The notes under the pieces were generated by a model. The model was not told the DNA's origin, made no database searches, and saw nothing but the letters and a program-made list of their open reading frames with translations. This document shows, in pieces, positions 9,640 to 21,187 of a stretch of DNA of 64,000 nt; the stretch's first letter is position 1, and every line of letters starts with the position of its first letter. Position numbers and translations under genes: made by a program. The DNA comes from Blepharisma japonicum. Its lineage: Eukaryota > Ciliophora > Heterotrichea > Heterotrichida > Blepharismidae. The stretch is from the NCBI GenBank assembly GCA_949751835.1, contig CATKHK010000071.1, positions 1-64,000 on the forward strand, given 5' to 3'.

Positions 9640-11328
9640 ATGGAAGAAAACAAACTTGAAGTTCAGGGAGACACGTCTCTAGACGATATAGAAGAAAATC
9701 CAAGTCGTATTTCTAGACAACTTGAAACGACAGAAACACCAAGCAGGCTTGAACTTTTAAAAGACACACAAAGCAGTGAAATGTCTGAGGAATTCAAAGA
9801 GCCTTATGACTCAACGTCTCCAAGTCTAAGACCTCCAGGGTTAAATAAGTCAGTGCAGGAGTTTTTTAAACAATCTAATGAAATTCAAGAAGAAATAAGG
9901 CAGCTTACAGAAATGTGCCAACAAATTTCGCCAAAACAAAGAGAATTTTATCCTTCTTCATATAGCTATCCTGGAGAAGAGCAAGAATGGCGTGAACAAA
10001 ACCAAGAAAATAGGTCGCGTCATAGCGATACTGGCGGAGTAGATTATTCAGTAGAAGATGAGCCAGATATAATGCCTTGAATTGAGATCAATGGACTCTT
10101 AGAAAAGTATGGATTTAATCCTTTGCCTCTTTATCAAGATGAAAATACTCAATTTCCAAATATTAATGAAATACATGATACTTTAGTTGAAGTTCTAACA
10201 GAAGTCGCTAATCAAACCAGAGCTCTCGCTGAAAGTGAGGAAAATATTATTCGGCGACAACAAGAAATCAAAGATTTAATCATGATTAACGACAAGCTAA
10301 AAGAAGATTTATGGAAATTGAGGAATACAGAAGAAAAAAGAAAAGCCAATGACAATAAAGTGAAAGAACTAAGCCAATATAATAGAGATCTGCAAGAAAA
10401 GCTTGCGAAGTGTAGTGAAATTTGTAAAGAAAAAGAAGCATTAATTATGAAAATAAAAGGCCAAATGGATCTAAGCAGCCATTCAGGATATCAAGCTTCT
10501 CCTGATAGCAAAGCAGCTTCTTTATTTTTTAATTTTATGGAGCGGGAATACAACGCAAGCAGAGAAACTGACTCAAAAATAATGAGTATTATTATGATGT
10601 ATGAAGAACAAAAATACAGACAAATAAAAGAACTATCTTCAATTAAAAAAGATATGGAAATTTCAAAAAAATATTTCAAAGATTTAGAAATGAATTGCAC
10701 CAAAATCAATCAAGACCTTGAAGATAGCAAAATTGAAAATCAGACCTTAAAAAACAGGATAAAATACTTAGAACAGCATTCTACACCTGAAACCACAGAA
10801 AAGCTTAAAATAATAAATTCTATAATACAGGAGCTATCTTTAAGGTCTTATGAGGAAATTTTACCAGCAATTTTTAAAATGCAGCAAGTGCTCCTTGCTC
10901 TCCCAAATATAGATAAATTTATCACTAGCGTTTGTGGTGAGCTTTTCAGCGGTGAAGCAGCTTTGAGTCCAAATAAATTAGATAATGTGGTTCCTGAAAT
11001 AAAACGATTGAAAAACTCTGTAAATGAAGTTTTGGATTATAAGGCAAAACTAAGTGAAGCTTATGGGAATATAGATGAGAGGGAAATAGTAGAGAAAGCA
11101 AGAGGGTTGGCTCATTTCTGCAGGCTTTTTGATGTGAAGAGGACTGATGATATTGTTAATGTTGTTGAAGGAGTGTTTTTCTTTGTCCATGAGTTGAAGC
11201 TCTTTTTAGGGGTAAGCTTTATGTAGTTCGCAAGACGTGCACTGAGGCTGCAGCCTGATTCGCCAGTGAAGCAGGTTTTGGAAGAAATCATGAAAATAAT
11301 TCAACCTGAAATGGTGGGCTTTTATTAA
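9640..11328 (+). CDS. CEP70: CEP70-like centrosomal/basal-body coiled-coil protein
   Basis: The 557-residue protein has a disordered first quarter, then a segment PWIEINGLLEKYGFNPL (Trp from TGA) like the start of the coiled-coil part of human CEP70 (a ...LL...HG..P motif). A long coiled coil covers about residues 175-400. The C terminus contains ARGLAHFCRLFDV, matching the conserved HFQKLFDV block of CEP70, and a helical repeat region after it. A 15-nt intron (11212-11226, GTAAGCTTTATGTAG) must be removed to reach the end ...PEMVGFY. CEP70 binds gamma-tubulin at centrosomes, so a basal-body role is expected in a ciliate. Confidence 0.75.
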
Positions 11329-11437
11329 TTTATAAGTCTAGATTTAGGATATGCTTATAGTATATAAAATAAACATCCCTAAAAAATATGATAGATCATA
11401 CTTGCATATTTTTCCTCTTAATTTGCTGAATCAGTTT

Positions 11438-11941
11438 TTATTTTAATAAACTAAGTTTTCCTGTAATTGGATTTATTTTAGATTCAGCATCTGGCCCTAT
11501 CGCTAGTACAGTTGTCGTGCCAGGTTCTACTTCAGTTCTTCCTGCATCTTCCACAAGATAAGTTACTAACCCACTAGCTTTTGCTTTTTCTTCTATCTCA
11601 AGCATTTTTGGCAAATTTGGTACTTTCAATACAACTTTTGGGCTTCCGCAATCATCCCATTTATCCAGAATTTCTTCTTCTGACTCTTCATAAGCTCCAA
11701 TTACTGCATGGCCAACTTGTGCTGCAACTTTTCCAATACTCATACCTAGATCTGTTCGTACAATAATGACCATTTTATATCTTTCTTCCTCTTCTTCATT
11801 GCCTTCTTCATTACTGCCTTCGTCGTTTTCAATTTCTTCTGCATTGTTTTCTTTGACTTCTTCATTTTCTTTCTTCTCTTCTTCCTTCTTTTCTTCTGCT
11901 TTTTTCTCTTGGGTTTCAATATTCTCTAGGGTTGACTCCAT
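11438..11941 (-). CDS. PTRH2: Peptidyl-tRNA hydrolase 2
   Basis: Pth2 releases peptides from peptidyl-tRNA that has dropped off ribosomes. Residues about 55-167 form the complete Pth2 domain: MVIIVRTDLGMSIGKVAAQ, GHAVIGAYEE, KVVLKVPN, and the C-terminal VEDAGRTEVEPGTTTVLAIG with the conserved glycines. The final sequence ends in KLSLLK. In front lies an unusual 55-residue tail made almost only of Glu, Lys and Asn, replacing the membrane anchor found in mammalian Pth2. No introns or TGA codons are present. Confidence 0.95.
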   Translation of the reverse strand: MESTLENIETQEKKAEEKKEEEKKENEEVKENNAEEIENDEGSNEEGNEEEEERYKMVIIVRTDLGMSIGKVAAQVGHAVIGAYEESEEEILDKWDDCGSPKVVLKVPNLPKMLEIEEKAKASGLVTYLVEDAGRTEVEPGTTTVLAIGPDAESKINPITGKLSLLK

Positions 11942-11982
11942 TGTGTGAAATAATAATTAATAGAATTATAGCATTAAGAATT

Positions 11983-13800
11983 CTAAAATTTAGAAACAAT
12001 ATATGCAGATTGAATTCGGGGGCCTGTTGTAGACCGCTTTAAAGAAGTCCTCATTTTTTCTTTTTTCTTTGGCTGCTCATCATGAAAGCTGTCTGATGTC
12101 TTTAAGGTAGATTTCGCTAAATTTGAATCAAGTGGTTCAGGGTTTGGAGCTTCAAGAGTTTTTTCTCGAGCAATTCCCATCTCAAAGTCGATTTCTTTCA
12201 TCTCTAGATTAATTCTATCCATAATTGTCTCTATTTCATCATTAGCAGATTTAAAATTATGATTTTCTCCAATAGTATTTTTTCCTAAGAGCTCTGATTT
12301 TGTTGATTCTTGGGTCAGTTCAGTATTTTGAATTAATGGAGGCTTAAAATACAGCCTCTGTGGAGGTAAGGAGTTATATCCTTTTCCGCTTAAAGCTCTC
12401 ATTAGATTTTTGTAGACTTTTGTTTTCATTTTTGACTTCATAGCGATTTCTTGCTTTTTTAGGTTATCTTTGTCTTCTTCTTTTAGCTTGTCTATACGGT
12501 TTCCGACATGATCATAAGGATTTCTGTCTGTAATAAGCTGCCTATGATGCTTTCTCAGTCTTAAATCAGAAATTTTTCGCTTTTCGTCAATTTCTTGCTC
12601 CCATTTGGTGATTGCTCCTTTTGCTGTTAAAGGACGAAGATGCTTGATATCTGATTTCACGTTTAAAGTTTTGCTTATTTTTGTATAAAAATATTCATCC
12701 ACACTGACAAAGCGGTGCTGTGAGTCCACTGTCATTTTTTTCTGAAGTTTTTTCAGCTGTTCTTCAGAGTAATAACGGCCAGGCATTTTCGTTTGCACAG
12801 TTGATGGGAAATTTAGGCTTGGCAATGATGCTTGGGAATTTAAATGATCCGTTTCTGCTGGATCTTTACTTACAGGGAAGCTGCATGCAGTTTTGAATTC
12901 AAATGGCTCGCTTTCTTTTTTTATTTGATTATCTAAGCTTAGCTTCAGGTCTCTCCTTTTCATTGGCTTATGAATTCTTTTTTCTACTGTCTCTGGAGCA
13001 ATAAGATTGACATCAGCAAGCGTTTGCTTTATCGCTTGCAGCATTTCGCTATCTCCAGACAAAAACTGATCTGCTATTTTAACTGCATTATTATAAGCAT
13101 CCAGCATTGCGCTTCTCCTCCCCAGAGCTTCTTCAGAAAGTCCTATCGTATAAAACGATATCACATAAGTAGTCACCAGCGTTTTCACCTTTTTCTTATC
13201 TTTTTTATTCAAATTTGCAACCGATTTTCCGTCCAACCTCTGTTTCATTTCAACCTGTAAAGTCGCCAATGCTTCCTCAGCATGTTTAATGGCTTCTTTA
13301 TATCTTCTCAATTCAAAATACAGTGTGCTTACACTTAAGCGAGTTTTAGCAATTAATTGTAGAGAATCTGGCAGCCTGGCTGAATACTTATCAATGATTT
13401 TGAGAGCTCTCATTAAATAGCTCAAAGCCATATGATAGTTTTTGCTTTCTTGATGAAAAGAAGCCCAATTATTAAATGTCAGCAGAATTAATCTGAAAAT
13501 TTTTTCGTCAAGGATTTGGTTTTCTTTTTCACAATTATTAAGCCAATTCATTAAAACTTGTTCAGCTCTTCTTAAGTAGGAAACTGGAGAAGAATAGTGA
13601 AGTGAAAGTTTATTGCAAAGAGAAGCTATCTGTTTTGTGATGTCGATGGAAATTGGAAATGATAAGTTGGCAGCTTCAGTAGAAATTCTTTCAATTGCAG
13701 TGAGCGAGTCTTGAAGCTTACCTTTTCTTTCAAATTTTTTGCTGTCTTTGAACGCTGCAAGATAAATTTCAGGCACTAAATGATTCATTGTATTTGACAT
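11983..13800 (-). CDS. Tetratricopeptide-repeat protein
   Basis: The 605-residue protein has an N-terminal half built of helical pairs typical of TPR repeats, for example the segments NNWASFHQESKNYHMALSYL, STLYFELRRYKEAIKHAEEA and SEEALGRRSAMLDAYNNAVK between about residues 20 and 260. The C-terminal half is polar, lysine-rich and probably disordered, with short conserved-looking elements (NPYDHVGNRIDKL). TPR domains mediate protein assembly. A ciliary or scaffold role is possible but I do not recognise a family. The gene is intronless, uses no TGA, and lies 41 bp from the Pth2 gene on the same strand. Confidence 0.85.
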   Translation of the reverse strand: MSNTMNHLVPEIYLAAFKDSKKFERKGKLQDSLTAIERISTEAANLSFPISIDITKQIASLCNKLSLHYSSPVSYLRRAEQVLMNWLNNCEKENQILDEKIFRLILLTFNNWASFHQESKNYHMALSYLMRALKIIDKYSARLPDSLQLIAKTRLSVSTLYFELRRYKEAIKHAEEALATLQVEMKQRLDGKSVANLNKKDKKKVKTLVTTYVISFYTIGLSEEALGRRSAMLDAYNNAVKIADQFLSGDSEMLQAIKQTLADVNLIAPETVEKRIHKPMKRRDLKLSLDNQIKKESEPFEFKTACSFPVSKDPAETDHLNSQASLPSLNFPSTVQTKMPGRYYSEEQLKKLQKKMTVDSQHRFVSVDEYFYTKISKTLNVKSDIKHLRPLTAKGAITKWEQEIDEKRKISDLRLRKHHRQLITDRNPYDHVGNRIDKLKEEDKDNLKKQEIAMKSKMKTKVYKNLMRALSGKGYNSLPPQRLYFKPPLIQNTELTQESTKSELLGKNTIGENHNFKSANDEIETIMDRINLEMKEIDFEMGIAREKTLEAPNPEPLDSNLAKSTLKTSDSFHDEQPKKKEKMRTSLKRSTTGPRIQSAYIVSKF

Positions 13801-13885
13801 TATTTAAAATAGTTATAATAGAAACCGAACCTTTGACAGTTCTAAAATTAATATCTTATCCTTTATTTTTCATTTATTTTAAATT

Positions 13886-14011
13886 ATGCTACTAGGCTTT
13901 GTGGAATTCATTAAGAGCACAATTGCAATTATGCTTCTCATATGAAATATAATATTTTGCTTGATCCAGCTTTTATTGGCTTGCTTAATTAAAATATTAA
14001 TATCTTGATAA
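13886..14011 (+). CDS. Possible 41-residue hydrophobic peptide
   Basis: With TGA as Trp, an ATG at 13886 opens 41 codons of nearly uninterrupted hydrophobic residues (for example IAIMLLIWNIIFCLIQLLL), enough for one or two membrane helices. It sits inside an otherwise empty 430-bp gap (13801-14231) between the divergent TPR and CDPK genes. In A+T-rich DNA such a frame can arise by chance because TTA, ATT and CTT code for hydrophobic residues. I see no further support. Confidence 0.2.
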
Positions 14012-14231
14012 ATAGAAAAAATTTTTGCTTTGCAAACATTTTATAATTTACATTTAAAAGGCCGTTCGTTTTAAAAATGGGTTTTTCCAGTGATTATCAT
14101 GATTGAGAAATTATAAATATTAATGCGAATCAAATCTACCGCTTATAAAAATAAAGCATAATAAGTCTAATGCATTTTAAACAGTTACATTAACCAATAA
14201 TCATTTTTATTATTGAAACTCATATCAAATA

Positions 14232-15671
14232 ATGATTCATCACACAAGACGAGGAAGTGTCACTCTTAAAAAGCAGTGGTTTGTAGGCTCAAAATCATCA
14301 AATATCGAAAACTCTTACCGATTCGAAGCAGAGCTTGGCAGCGGAGCCTACGGAAAAGTCATGAAAGCAGTAAATTTGAACAGTAACCAAACTGTTGCTA
14401 TCAAAATGATTCAAAAGATAAGAGTAAAGGATTACAAAACCTTCAACAAAGAGCTTGCAATCTTAAGTATCATGGTATTCTTTATTTAGGACCACCCGAA
14501 CATCGTTAAAGTACTTGAAACATATGAAACTGAAAGAATCTGCTACCTAGTCATGGAATTATGTGAAGGAGGCGAGCTTTTCGATAGGATCATCCAAGAA
14601 AAAAAGCTTTCAGAAGCCAATGCAGCGTTTGTGATGAGAAAATTATTTAGTGCGCTGTCATATTGCCATGATCAAGGGATCTGCCACAGAGATCTCAAGC
14701 CAGAAAATCTTATGTTTGTCACGAAGTCGCCTGATAGTGATATAAAATTGATAGATTTTGGGCTTGCAAAAGACATAACTGAACATTCAGTAATGCACAG
14801 TCTGAATGGGACGCCTTATTATATAGCACCTGAAGTTTTATCTGGGAGCTATTCGCATGAGATAGACTGCTGGTCGCTGGGAGTCATAATGTATGTCATG
14901 CTGTCTGGAACTCCACCATTTAATGGTAAAAACAATGAGGAAATCCTCATGAAAGTCTACAATGGATCTTATTCATTTCGACCAAGGGCTTTTCAAATGG
15001 TTTCTGAAATGGCTAAGGATTTGATATCAAGGCTGCTCGTAAAAGATCCAGAGCTAAGATACACAGCTAGAGATGCATTTAACCATCCGTGAATTAGAGG
15101 GCTTGCCCCATTACCAGAAATCCCGCTAAGTGTAAACGTTTTCAATGACATCAGCCAATTTGTAGAGTCAGAATCATTAAAAAAGGCTACACTAATGTTT
15201 GTTGCATCAAGGCTTTCAGAAAGAGATATCAACCAACTTAAAGAAGTGTTTATTGCACTTGATAAAGATGGGGATGGGCTACTTTCTAGGGATGAGTATG
15301 AAATGGGACTTCATCAAAGTGGGATAAATATTGACAGATCAGCCCTAGATATGATGTGGCAAATCATGGATTCCAATAAAAACGAATTGATAGACTATAC
15401 CGAATTTTTAGCTGCTTGCCTGCATAATCAGCAGTATATGAATGTAGGTATACTTAAAACCGCTTTTGAGTACTTCGATATGGTAAAAGTTACTTAGGAT
15501 GGAAATGGTCTGATTACTTATGCTGAGCTGAGAAGTGTTCTTAGAGATAAAGAAGTTTCATTAAACCTTAAAGACGATGAAGTTGAGGAAATGATTAAAG
15601 AAGTAGACAGGAATGGGGATGGGTTTATAGATTATGCTGAGTTTCTGCAAATGATGGTTGGGAAAATATAA
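14232..15671 (+). CDS. CDPK: Calcium-dependent protein kinase (CDPK)
   Basis: CDPKs join a kinase to a calmodulin-like domain and are activated directly by calcium. Three exons (14232-14474, 14490-15482, 15498-15671) separated by 15-nt introns encode 469 residues. The kinase has the glycine loop GSGAYGKVMKA, VAIKM, HRDLKPEN, DFG and APE motifs and ends with HPWIRG, whose Trp is TGA (15091-15093). A junction helix leads to four EF hands with intact loops (DKDGDGLLSRDE, DSNKNELIDYTE, DMDGNGLITYAE, DRNGDGFIDYAE); the second intron splits EF hand 3. No N-terminal acylation motif is visible, unlike the second CDPK at 49929. Confidence 0.96.
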
Positions 15672-15702
15672 TTAATATTTAGAACTAAGAAAAGTTAGTT
15701 AC

Positions 15703-16086
15703 TTACTTACCTCTTGCTGCGATTGACTTCTGTAACTGCATGATTTTTGTTTGCTTTTCTTCAGCTTTCTTTAAGAAATCTTCCTTAAGTTTTTCCAATC
15801 TCGTTCTAAGTGGAATTTACATTTCTTTTGTGATAAACTCAAGCCTTTTGTCAACAGTGTTTTTAGCTTCAGAAAGTGGTTGAGAGATAAGTGCTGGACC
15901 AATCAGTTTGTAAACTTTTGACTCTTCATCTTGCAATTGATCAAATTCCTATGTGAAATATACTTCTTTAACCATGTCATTTTCGTGCTTTTTTAAGATA
16001 TAATCTTGTCTCATGGATTCAAGCTTGCCAACTTCTTTTTGAATCTTTCTTAGGTCAGCTAACTCTTTCTCAATTTCTTCAGCCAT
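15703..16086 (-). CDS. PFDN6: Prefoldin subunit 6
   Basis: Prefoldin is a hexameric chaperone that hands unfolded actin and tubulin to the CCT chaperonin. Two 15-nt introns (15949-15963 and 15806-15820) divide the gene, so no long open frame shows it. After splicing the 117-residue product has the beta-type prefoldin plan: an N-terminal helix, the central block ESKVYKLIGPALISQPLSEA and a C-terminal helix. That block corresponds to the KVYKLIGPVLVKQ signature of PFDN6. The start ATG (16086) and stop TAA (15703-15705) are clear. Confidence 0.93.
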
Positions 16087-16293
16087 TTTATATAAGGTGA
16101 TATTTCAATAGATGTGTTGATTCTAACTATGTATGGAGATATAGTTTTTATTTTTTGCTAGCTTTTTAGAATAAAAAGTTTAGAACCTTTAAGTCCAGCT
16201 TATTTTTAATAATAGGCTGTTTCAGCGCATGATAGACATTACTTATAATTTATGAAATTAATTATCAGCACTCACAATAATTTTTAAAAATAT

Positions 16294-17175
16294 TTAACTC
16301 ATGCTGGCTTCCACTGTTTTAGCCAAAAATAAGGTCTGTCCAACCTTAAATAACAACCCATCATGAATCTCAAAGAAATCTTCTGCAAAAAGCCAGGTTC
16401 CATTGGTCGATCCTTTAAGACCATTTCCATCTTCAAGTATCCACCCAACTTGATCTTGAAACTTTAAAATAAGCTGATATCTCGACAAACTCGAGTCATT
16501 AAACACTACTTTACAGTCTTGAATTCGGCCAATTTGAATATCCGAGTCATCCGGGGTAAACGACAAAACTTCATCGGCTTTCGGTCCTTCTAAAAATTTC
16601 AAAGAAATATCAGAATTTGCAGAATTCAGCTGCACAAGCATATGAGATTCCCCAAACGATACGACGTTTCCATTTTTAAGCGAAAAAGGTTTGGTTATCT
16701 TTACAAATGTCCCAGTTCCTTCTCCCAGGTCTTTTAAAAAATACTTTTTTTTCGAGGCATCATATCTGACCACCATATGATTGTTTTCTGATGCTTCTGA
16801 GTCATGAATGACTATATCGCTTTTTTCAGGGGAATTCCCAAAGTAGACCAAGCCATCCTTAGGTGTTCTTGTGGATCCTTCGTAACCACCTGGATTAATC
16901 CGATACTCTGTATTCTTTGGCAGAGAGTTTCCTTCAACGATTATAAACTTCATTTTCGGCCCAGTCAAAATTTCGTTTTCGGAGATAAGCGACCCTGAAG
17001 ACAACAAACTTTGTTCTTGCCGCTGCCCTGAATTTTCAAGTGGTAAAGCGATAAAATTTTGAGAAGGCTTTGTTTGATGAGACTCTGGAGGTAACGGTTC
17101 TTGCTGGTTTTCGTCAGGGTACTGGCAGCAGCACTGTCTAGAAAATACAGAGAGGAACAATTTGAAATTCACCAT
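16294..17175 (-). CDS. Protein with two FHA domains
   Basis: The 293-residue protein carries two forkhead-associated domains, which usually bind phosphothreonine. The first covers about 95-175 (YFGNSPEKSDIVIHDSEAS, with VRYD and LKDLGEGTGTFV). The second covers about 200-285 (IQIGRIQDCKVVFNDSSLSR, then ILEDGNGLKGSTNGTWLF). The second has the classic GR...SLSR...GSTNGT pattern and should bind phosphopeptide, while the first is more divergent (EASENNH instead of VSRxH). The N terminus has a Cys cluster (RQCCCQY) that might be palmitoylated. No TGA or intron is present. The partner is unknown. Confidence 0.9.
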   Translation of the reverse strand: MVNFKLFLSVFSRQCCCQYPDENQQEPLPPESHQTKPSQNFIALPLENSGQRQEQSLLSSGSLISENEILTGPKMKFIIVEGNSLPKNTEYRINPGGYEGSTRTPKDGLVYFGNSPEKSDIVIHDSEASENNHMVVRYDASKKKYFLKDLGEGTGTFVKITKPFSLKNGNVVSFGESHMLVQLNSANSDISLKFLEGPKADEVLSFTPDDSDIQIGRIQDCKVVFNDSSLSRYQLILKFQDQVGWILEDGNGLKGSTNGTWLFAEDFFEIHDGLLFKVGQTLFLAKTVEASMS

Positions 17176-17269
17176 TATTGAAATATTTTAACAGTTTTTA
17201 ATAAAAAACCGAGCCAAGTCATGGGCTACTTTTAATACCATTTAATTAAGATAGCATTGTATCTAGCAT

Positions 17270-19447
17270 TCACGGATCAGCTATTTGATGGGCGATATCT
17301 CCTCCATTTTGAGAGTTTTGTCTAAAAGAAATGGAATTTGCTTTTCTTCTTTCGCTGCTTTCTCTGGCCTGTTCTTTTTCCCATCTCTTTTTCCTTTCAT
17401 AGTTCATCATCAGCTGGTCCCACACTGTTTTATTTACAACTCCATTTACCAGCATTCCTGCTTCTTCTTGGAACCTCTTCACCAATGCTTCTGTCTTCTT
17501 GCCGAAAATCCCGTCCGCCTTATGTCTAGTCCCTAGTGAGCTGTTTAAAGCCATTTGTACAAGTTTTATATCTTCAGGGTCATTATCTTGTTTTGCCCTT
17601 GAAATATTATTTTTGAAGGGCGGGATTTGTATAAGCTGCCTTTCATTCATTTCGTTCATCAAGCTTTTCATGTGTTCTCTGTGTTGTGAATCTTTGGCTT
17701 GGATTTCAATTGGAGATGTGTTCCCGCTGGAAAATGATGGACTTGGGATTCCATATGATTTAAAGTCTCTAACGATATTTTCAAAGCTGCTGTTACGAGA
17801 GCCCATTCCAGAACTTATAGGAGTGTAAACTGTAGAGTCCTCGTTGCAGTGATCAATCTTTTCCCTAATAACTTGAGCAATCTTAGGTATAAAGGAAGGA
17901 CGAAGGTTAAAGGTAGAAGCCATTTCTTCTGCTACTCCTTCTGGAGTGTCTGTGCTAAGGTTGAAGACAAAATCCAGCCTAATGCGATTGATTTTTCCTG
18001 TAATTGCGTCTTTGCTTCCAATGTTAATTGATAAAGTCATTTCTGTTTCTTGGGGGTCCTGAGGGAGGTTTTCAATTTTTGATAAATTGATGAAGTCTGT
18101 TGAAGGTATACTTCTTCTATCATCTCTACTACTTGCTCTACTTAAAGTAGCTGGCATCTCTTTTTCTTTTGTTGGCTCTCTGCTATTAGCTCTGCTTAAA
18201 TTAGCAGGTAGCGGGTCTCTTTCTTTTATAGGCTCTTTGCTGATTGCTCGACTTAAAGTTGGTGTTTCTTTTATAGGCTCTTTGCTACCTGCTCTACTTA
18301 AAGTTGCTGGTGGCTCTTTTTGAGCAGAAGGAGGCTCAGGTAGCCTCTGTTCTACTGCTCGCGAAGGAGGATTTTTTACTTCTTCTTTTTCATTATTTAT
18401 TATAGGTTTTTGAATCGGCTGAGATGGAGAAGACTCTGCTTTTATTTCTTCGCTTTCTTTATCATGAGCAATTGGTGTGTCTATTTCTATACTTTTCTGA
18501 GAAGAAAGTTCTTCAGACCTAAGCTGTATAGGCTGATGAACTCTGTCATCATTTTCATCAATGACAATAAATGGATGTGCTAATAATTCTTCTGCATATG
18601 GTCTTTGATCAACAGGAGCTATGCATAATTCAATGAATTCCTTGACTTCTTTATCCATGATTCTTTCAAGTACCAGTGGTTTTATTCCGTTAACGACTTT
18701 TCTATAAACTTCTACTGGGGTTTTGCACTCAGAATAAGGTATTGAGTGCGTGCACATCTCTAATAAGCATAGGCCAAATGAATAAATATCTACTGTGGGC
18801 CCATATCTCTCTTCAAACAACTCAGGGGCCATATATTGAGGAGTCCCCAAGACAGTCTTATTATGAGAAGTCCTCATAAATGTTGACAACCCCAAATCTC
18901 CAATTCTGATATCCCCAGTACTCGAGCTCACAAAAATATTATCGCATTTAAGATCTCTATGTATGACTGGGTATGGTTTTTGAGTATGCAAATAGTGTAA
19001 ACCGTTTAAAATATCCCTGCATCATTGTTTAATAACTCTCAAATGCGGTGACCTGATTTTTTTCAAGTATTGCTTCAAAGAGCCTCCTGTCATGATTTCA
19101 GTAATAAATATAACTTCTTCTCTTTCTTTATTGTGTCATGCCTTAATGAAATGGATGATGTTTGGATGCATCAATTTTTGAATCATCATTATTTCGTCGC
19201 GGACTTTCTCTTTTTCGATTTTGCTCATACCTCCTGTTTTAACCACGTTTCATGCGACTTCGCAGCCTGTATCATTATCAATGGCTCGATAAACAGTTTT
19301 GTATGCACCACTGCCAATTTCTTCATTAAACTACTTAAGGTTTACTCTAGAAAATCGGCCTTTGGGAGAGTCTTCTACTATTTTGTAGCCTACTTCTTTA
19401 ATCTTTTTGACCTCTTCTTCGTTTTCGCCTTCTTCTTGGTCTTTCAT
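17270..19447 (-). CDS. WNK: WNK-family kinase with a peptidoglycan-binding-like C-terminal domain
   Basis: WNK kinases sense chloride and osmotic stress and lack the usual catalytic lysine in subdomain II. Here subdomain II reads EVAWN (Trp from TGA) and a Lys lies in the glycine loop GSGAYKTVYR, the WNK signature. A 15-nt intron (19331-19345) precedes the kinase. Domains in the 720-residue product: kinase about 35-305 (HRDLKCDNIF, GDLGLS, GTPQYMAPE), a Ser-rich linker with repeated ATLSRA units, an OSR1_C-like domain about 465-520 (IRLDFVFNLSTDTPEGVA) and, near 615-675, a PG_binding_1-like fold (ADGIFGKKTEALVKRFQ, VNGVVNKTVWDQL). The last is the unusual part. Confidence 0.92.
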
Positions 19448-19683
19448 CTTTAAGATTATTATTAACTTTAATAAATTTAATGAATTCTTTTGTCTATCAT
19501 TTTTATTCTACTAAACTTCTAGAATACTAAGAAATTAGAAAAATTAATTGAGAAATCTAGCCTTTTTTTAGGTATTTTACATTTAATTAAAAAATAACTA
19601 AAAATAATGACATATAAATTAAGTCAAAAAAAACTTTATTTTTCAAAATAAAAAGCAAAAAAATAAAATCTTATAGACATCAA

Positions 19684-20880
19684 TTAGCATTTCTTTTTTT
19701 TTCTTAATGAATTTGCAATTCCTTCAAGAGCTCTCTTTGTTGTTCTTTTTGATTTTTCTCCCCCTTGAAGAATTGCAACTCCAAACTTCGGTGTAGAGTT
19801 TGGAATTTGTGGGATAGGAAGTGGACCTTCTTTGCCTTGTAGCGCTTTTGAAGTTAAGTATTGGTGGAGTCCTCCATCAATCATATAAGGAGTGTATTGA
19901 TTGCATAAAAACTTTGATTTGACGAATTCAACTAAGCTTGACTGATGTTCAATAATATTTATATTTGGAAAATTTACTGGGGAAATTTGCTCTTGTGTTA
20001 TTACTTTTTTTACCAAAAATGAAGAGGGTATATCCTGCCCAGGGAACAATGCATAATAGCAAGGTAAAAATAACATACATTGGGTATCAATATCAAAAAT
20101 CGAGCTGCAAATAAAAACTAAATCTTCGTTTTTTAAATATTCACACAGCCCTGCAAGTTCTCCAGACACAGAAGAGATAATTCATGAAGATCCATATATG
20201 TACGCCAAGCTTATTGTTTCAGCATAAACAATATTTTCCGCAAAAAATTCGATATTTTGTATTTCAGTAGCTTTATTAGTTAAAATATGCTGAGGTAATA
20301 GCTGAATTGGAATTTCATAATTTTCTTGATCTCCTTCTTGTGATAGCACAAAATTCCCATGGTAAATCGTTGAAGCAAAGCTATTGAGAATATTTCTGAA
20401 TAAATTTTTGATTTCAACTGGAGAATTTGGAATGCAATTGAAACCATTCACTTTATCTTCACCAATTTTAAAAAGCTTTACTCTAGGCTCAAGCTGATAA
20501 TTGAGCCATTTTTCTAGAGAATTACAAATGCAAAATATTAAGCAATCCTGCTCAGCCATCATTAAGTGTTTTATGCACACTCTAACAGCACTCAGAGTTG
20601 AAATATCATCGATCATAGGCTCTTCCCATAATTTATAATCATTGATTAAAGGTATGTAAACTGAGGGGAGAGGCGGGCGATCTTTTGCAACAAAGATACA
20701 CTACATAATAATTACTTTATAGCAGTCAGAGTGGATAGCATACACAGATATGCTGGTTAAACCTTTAAGGTGCATATAGTTGAGTAACTCAATTAAATTG
20801 AGCTTTCTGAATAGATTTTACAAATGAGTGATAAGATTGGAGTCTCTGTAAAAGATATCAAAAACGATATAGATGTACAT
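19684..20880 (-). CDS. Three-exon protein of unknown function
   Basis: Two 15-nt introns (20807-20821 and 20701-20715) connect a short 5' region to the main exon, giving 388 residues from ATG 20880. One TGA (at 20179-20181) codes for Trp. The start has alternating hydrophobic strands (MYIYIVFDIFYRD), followed by segments such as LTSISVYAIHSDCYKCIFVA and a PLPSVYIPL motif. The overall impression is of a mixed alpha/beta, longin-like trafficking protein, but I do not recognise it. The C terminus is very basic (SLRKKKKC). Both splices restore a single frame and have the invariant mini-intron pattern, so the model is well supported even though the function is not. Confidence 0.8.
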
Positions 20881-21187
20881 TTTTATATTATAATAGCTAA
20901 ATTAATAGCATAGCTACTCGAGAAAACATTACTGCCTTATTGCTAGACTTATCTTAAGAATTTTTTCTTTATTTTATCCTATTTTCACATTATAATAGGA
21001 ATTTAATATAAATTCAGATTTCGCGTCTTGATGTTTATTTTAAATTGGCAAAATGGTGATTCAATAAATTAAATTTTGTATATGAACGTTATTTTTATAA
21101 TGCAACTGCGTTTAAGTTAAACTAAAACGCTCAATTATGAAGCAATTTAAAGGAAAAAAATAATTACAAAGTATTAGTTATATGCAT
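20881..21187. other. Intergenic region, nothing recognised
   Basis: About 300 bp of A+T-rich sequence between the unknown three-exon gene and the end of the leucine-rich-repeat gene. I see no frame, repeat or RNA signature. Confidence 0.4.
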
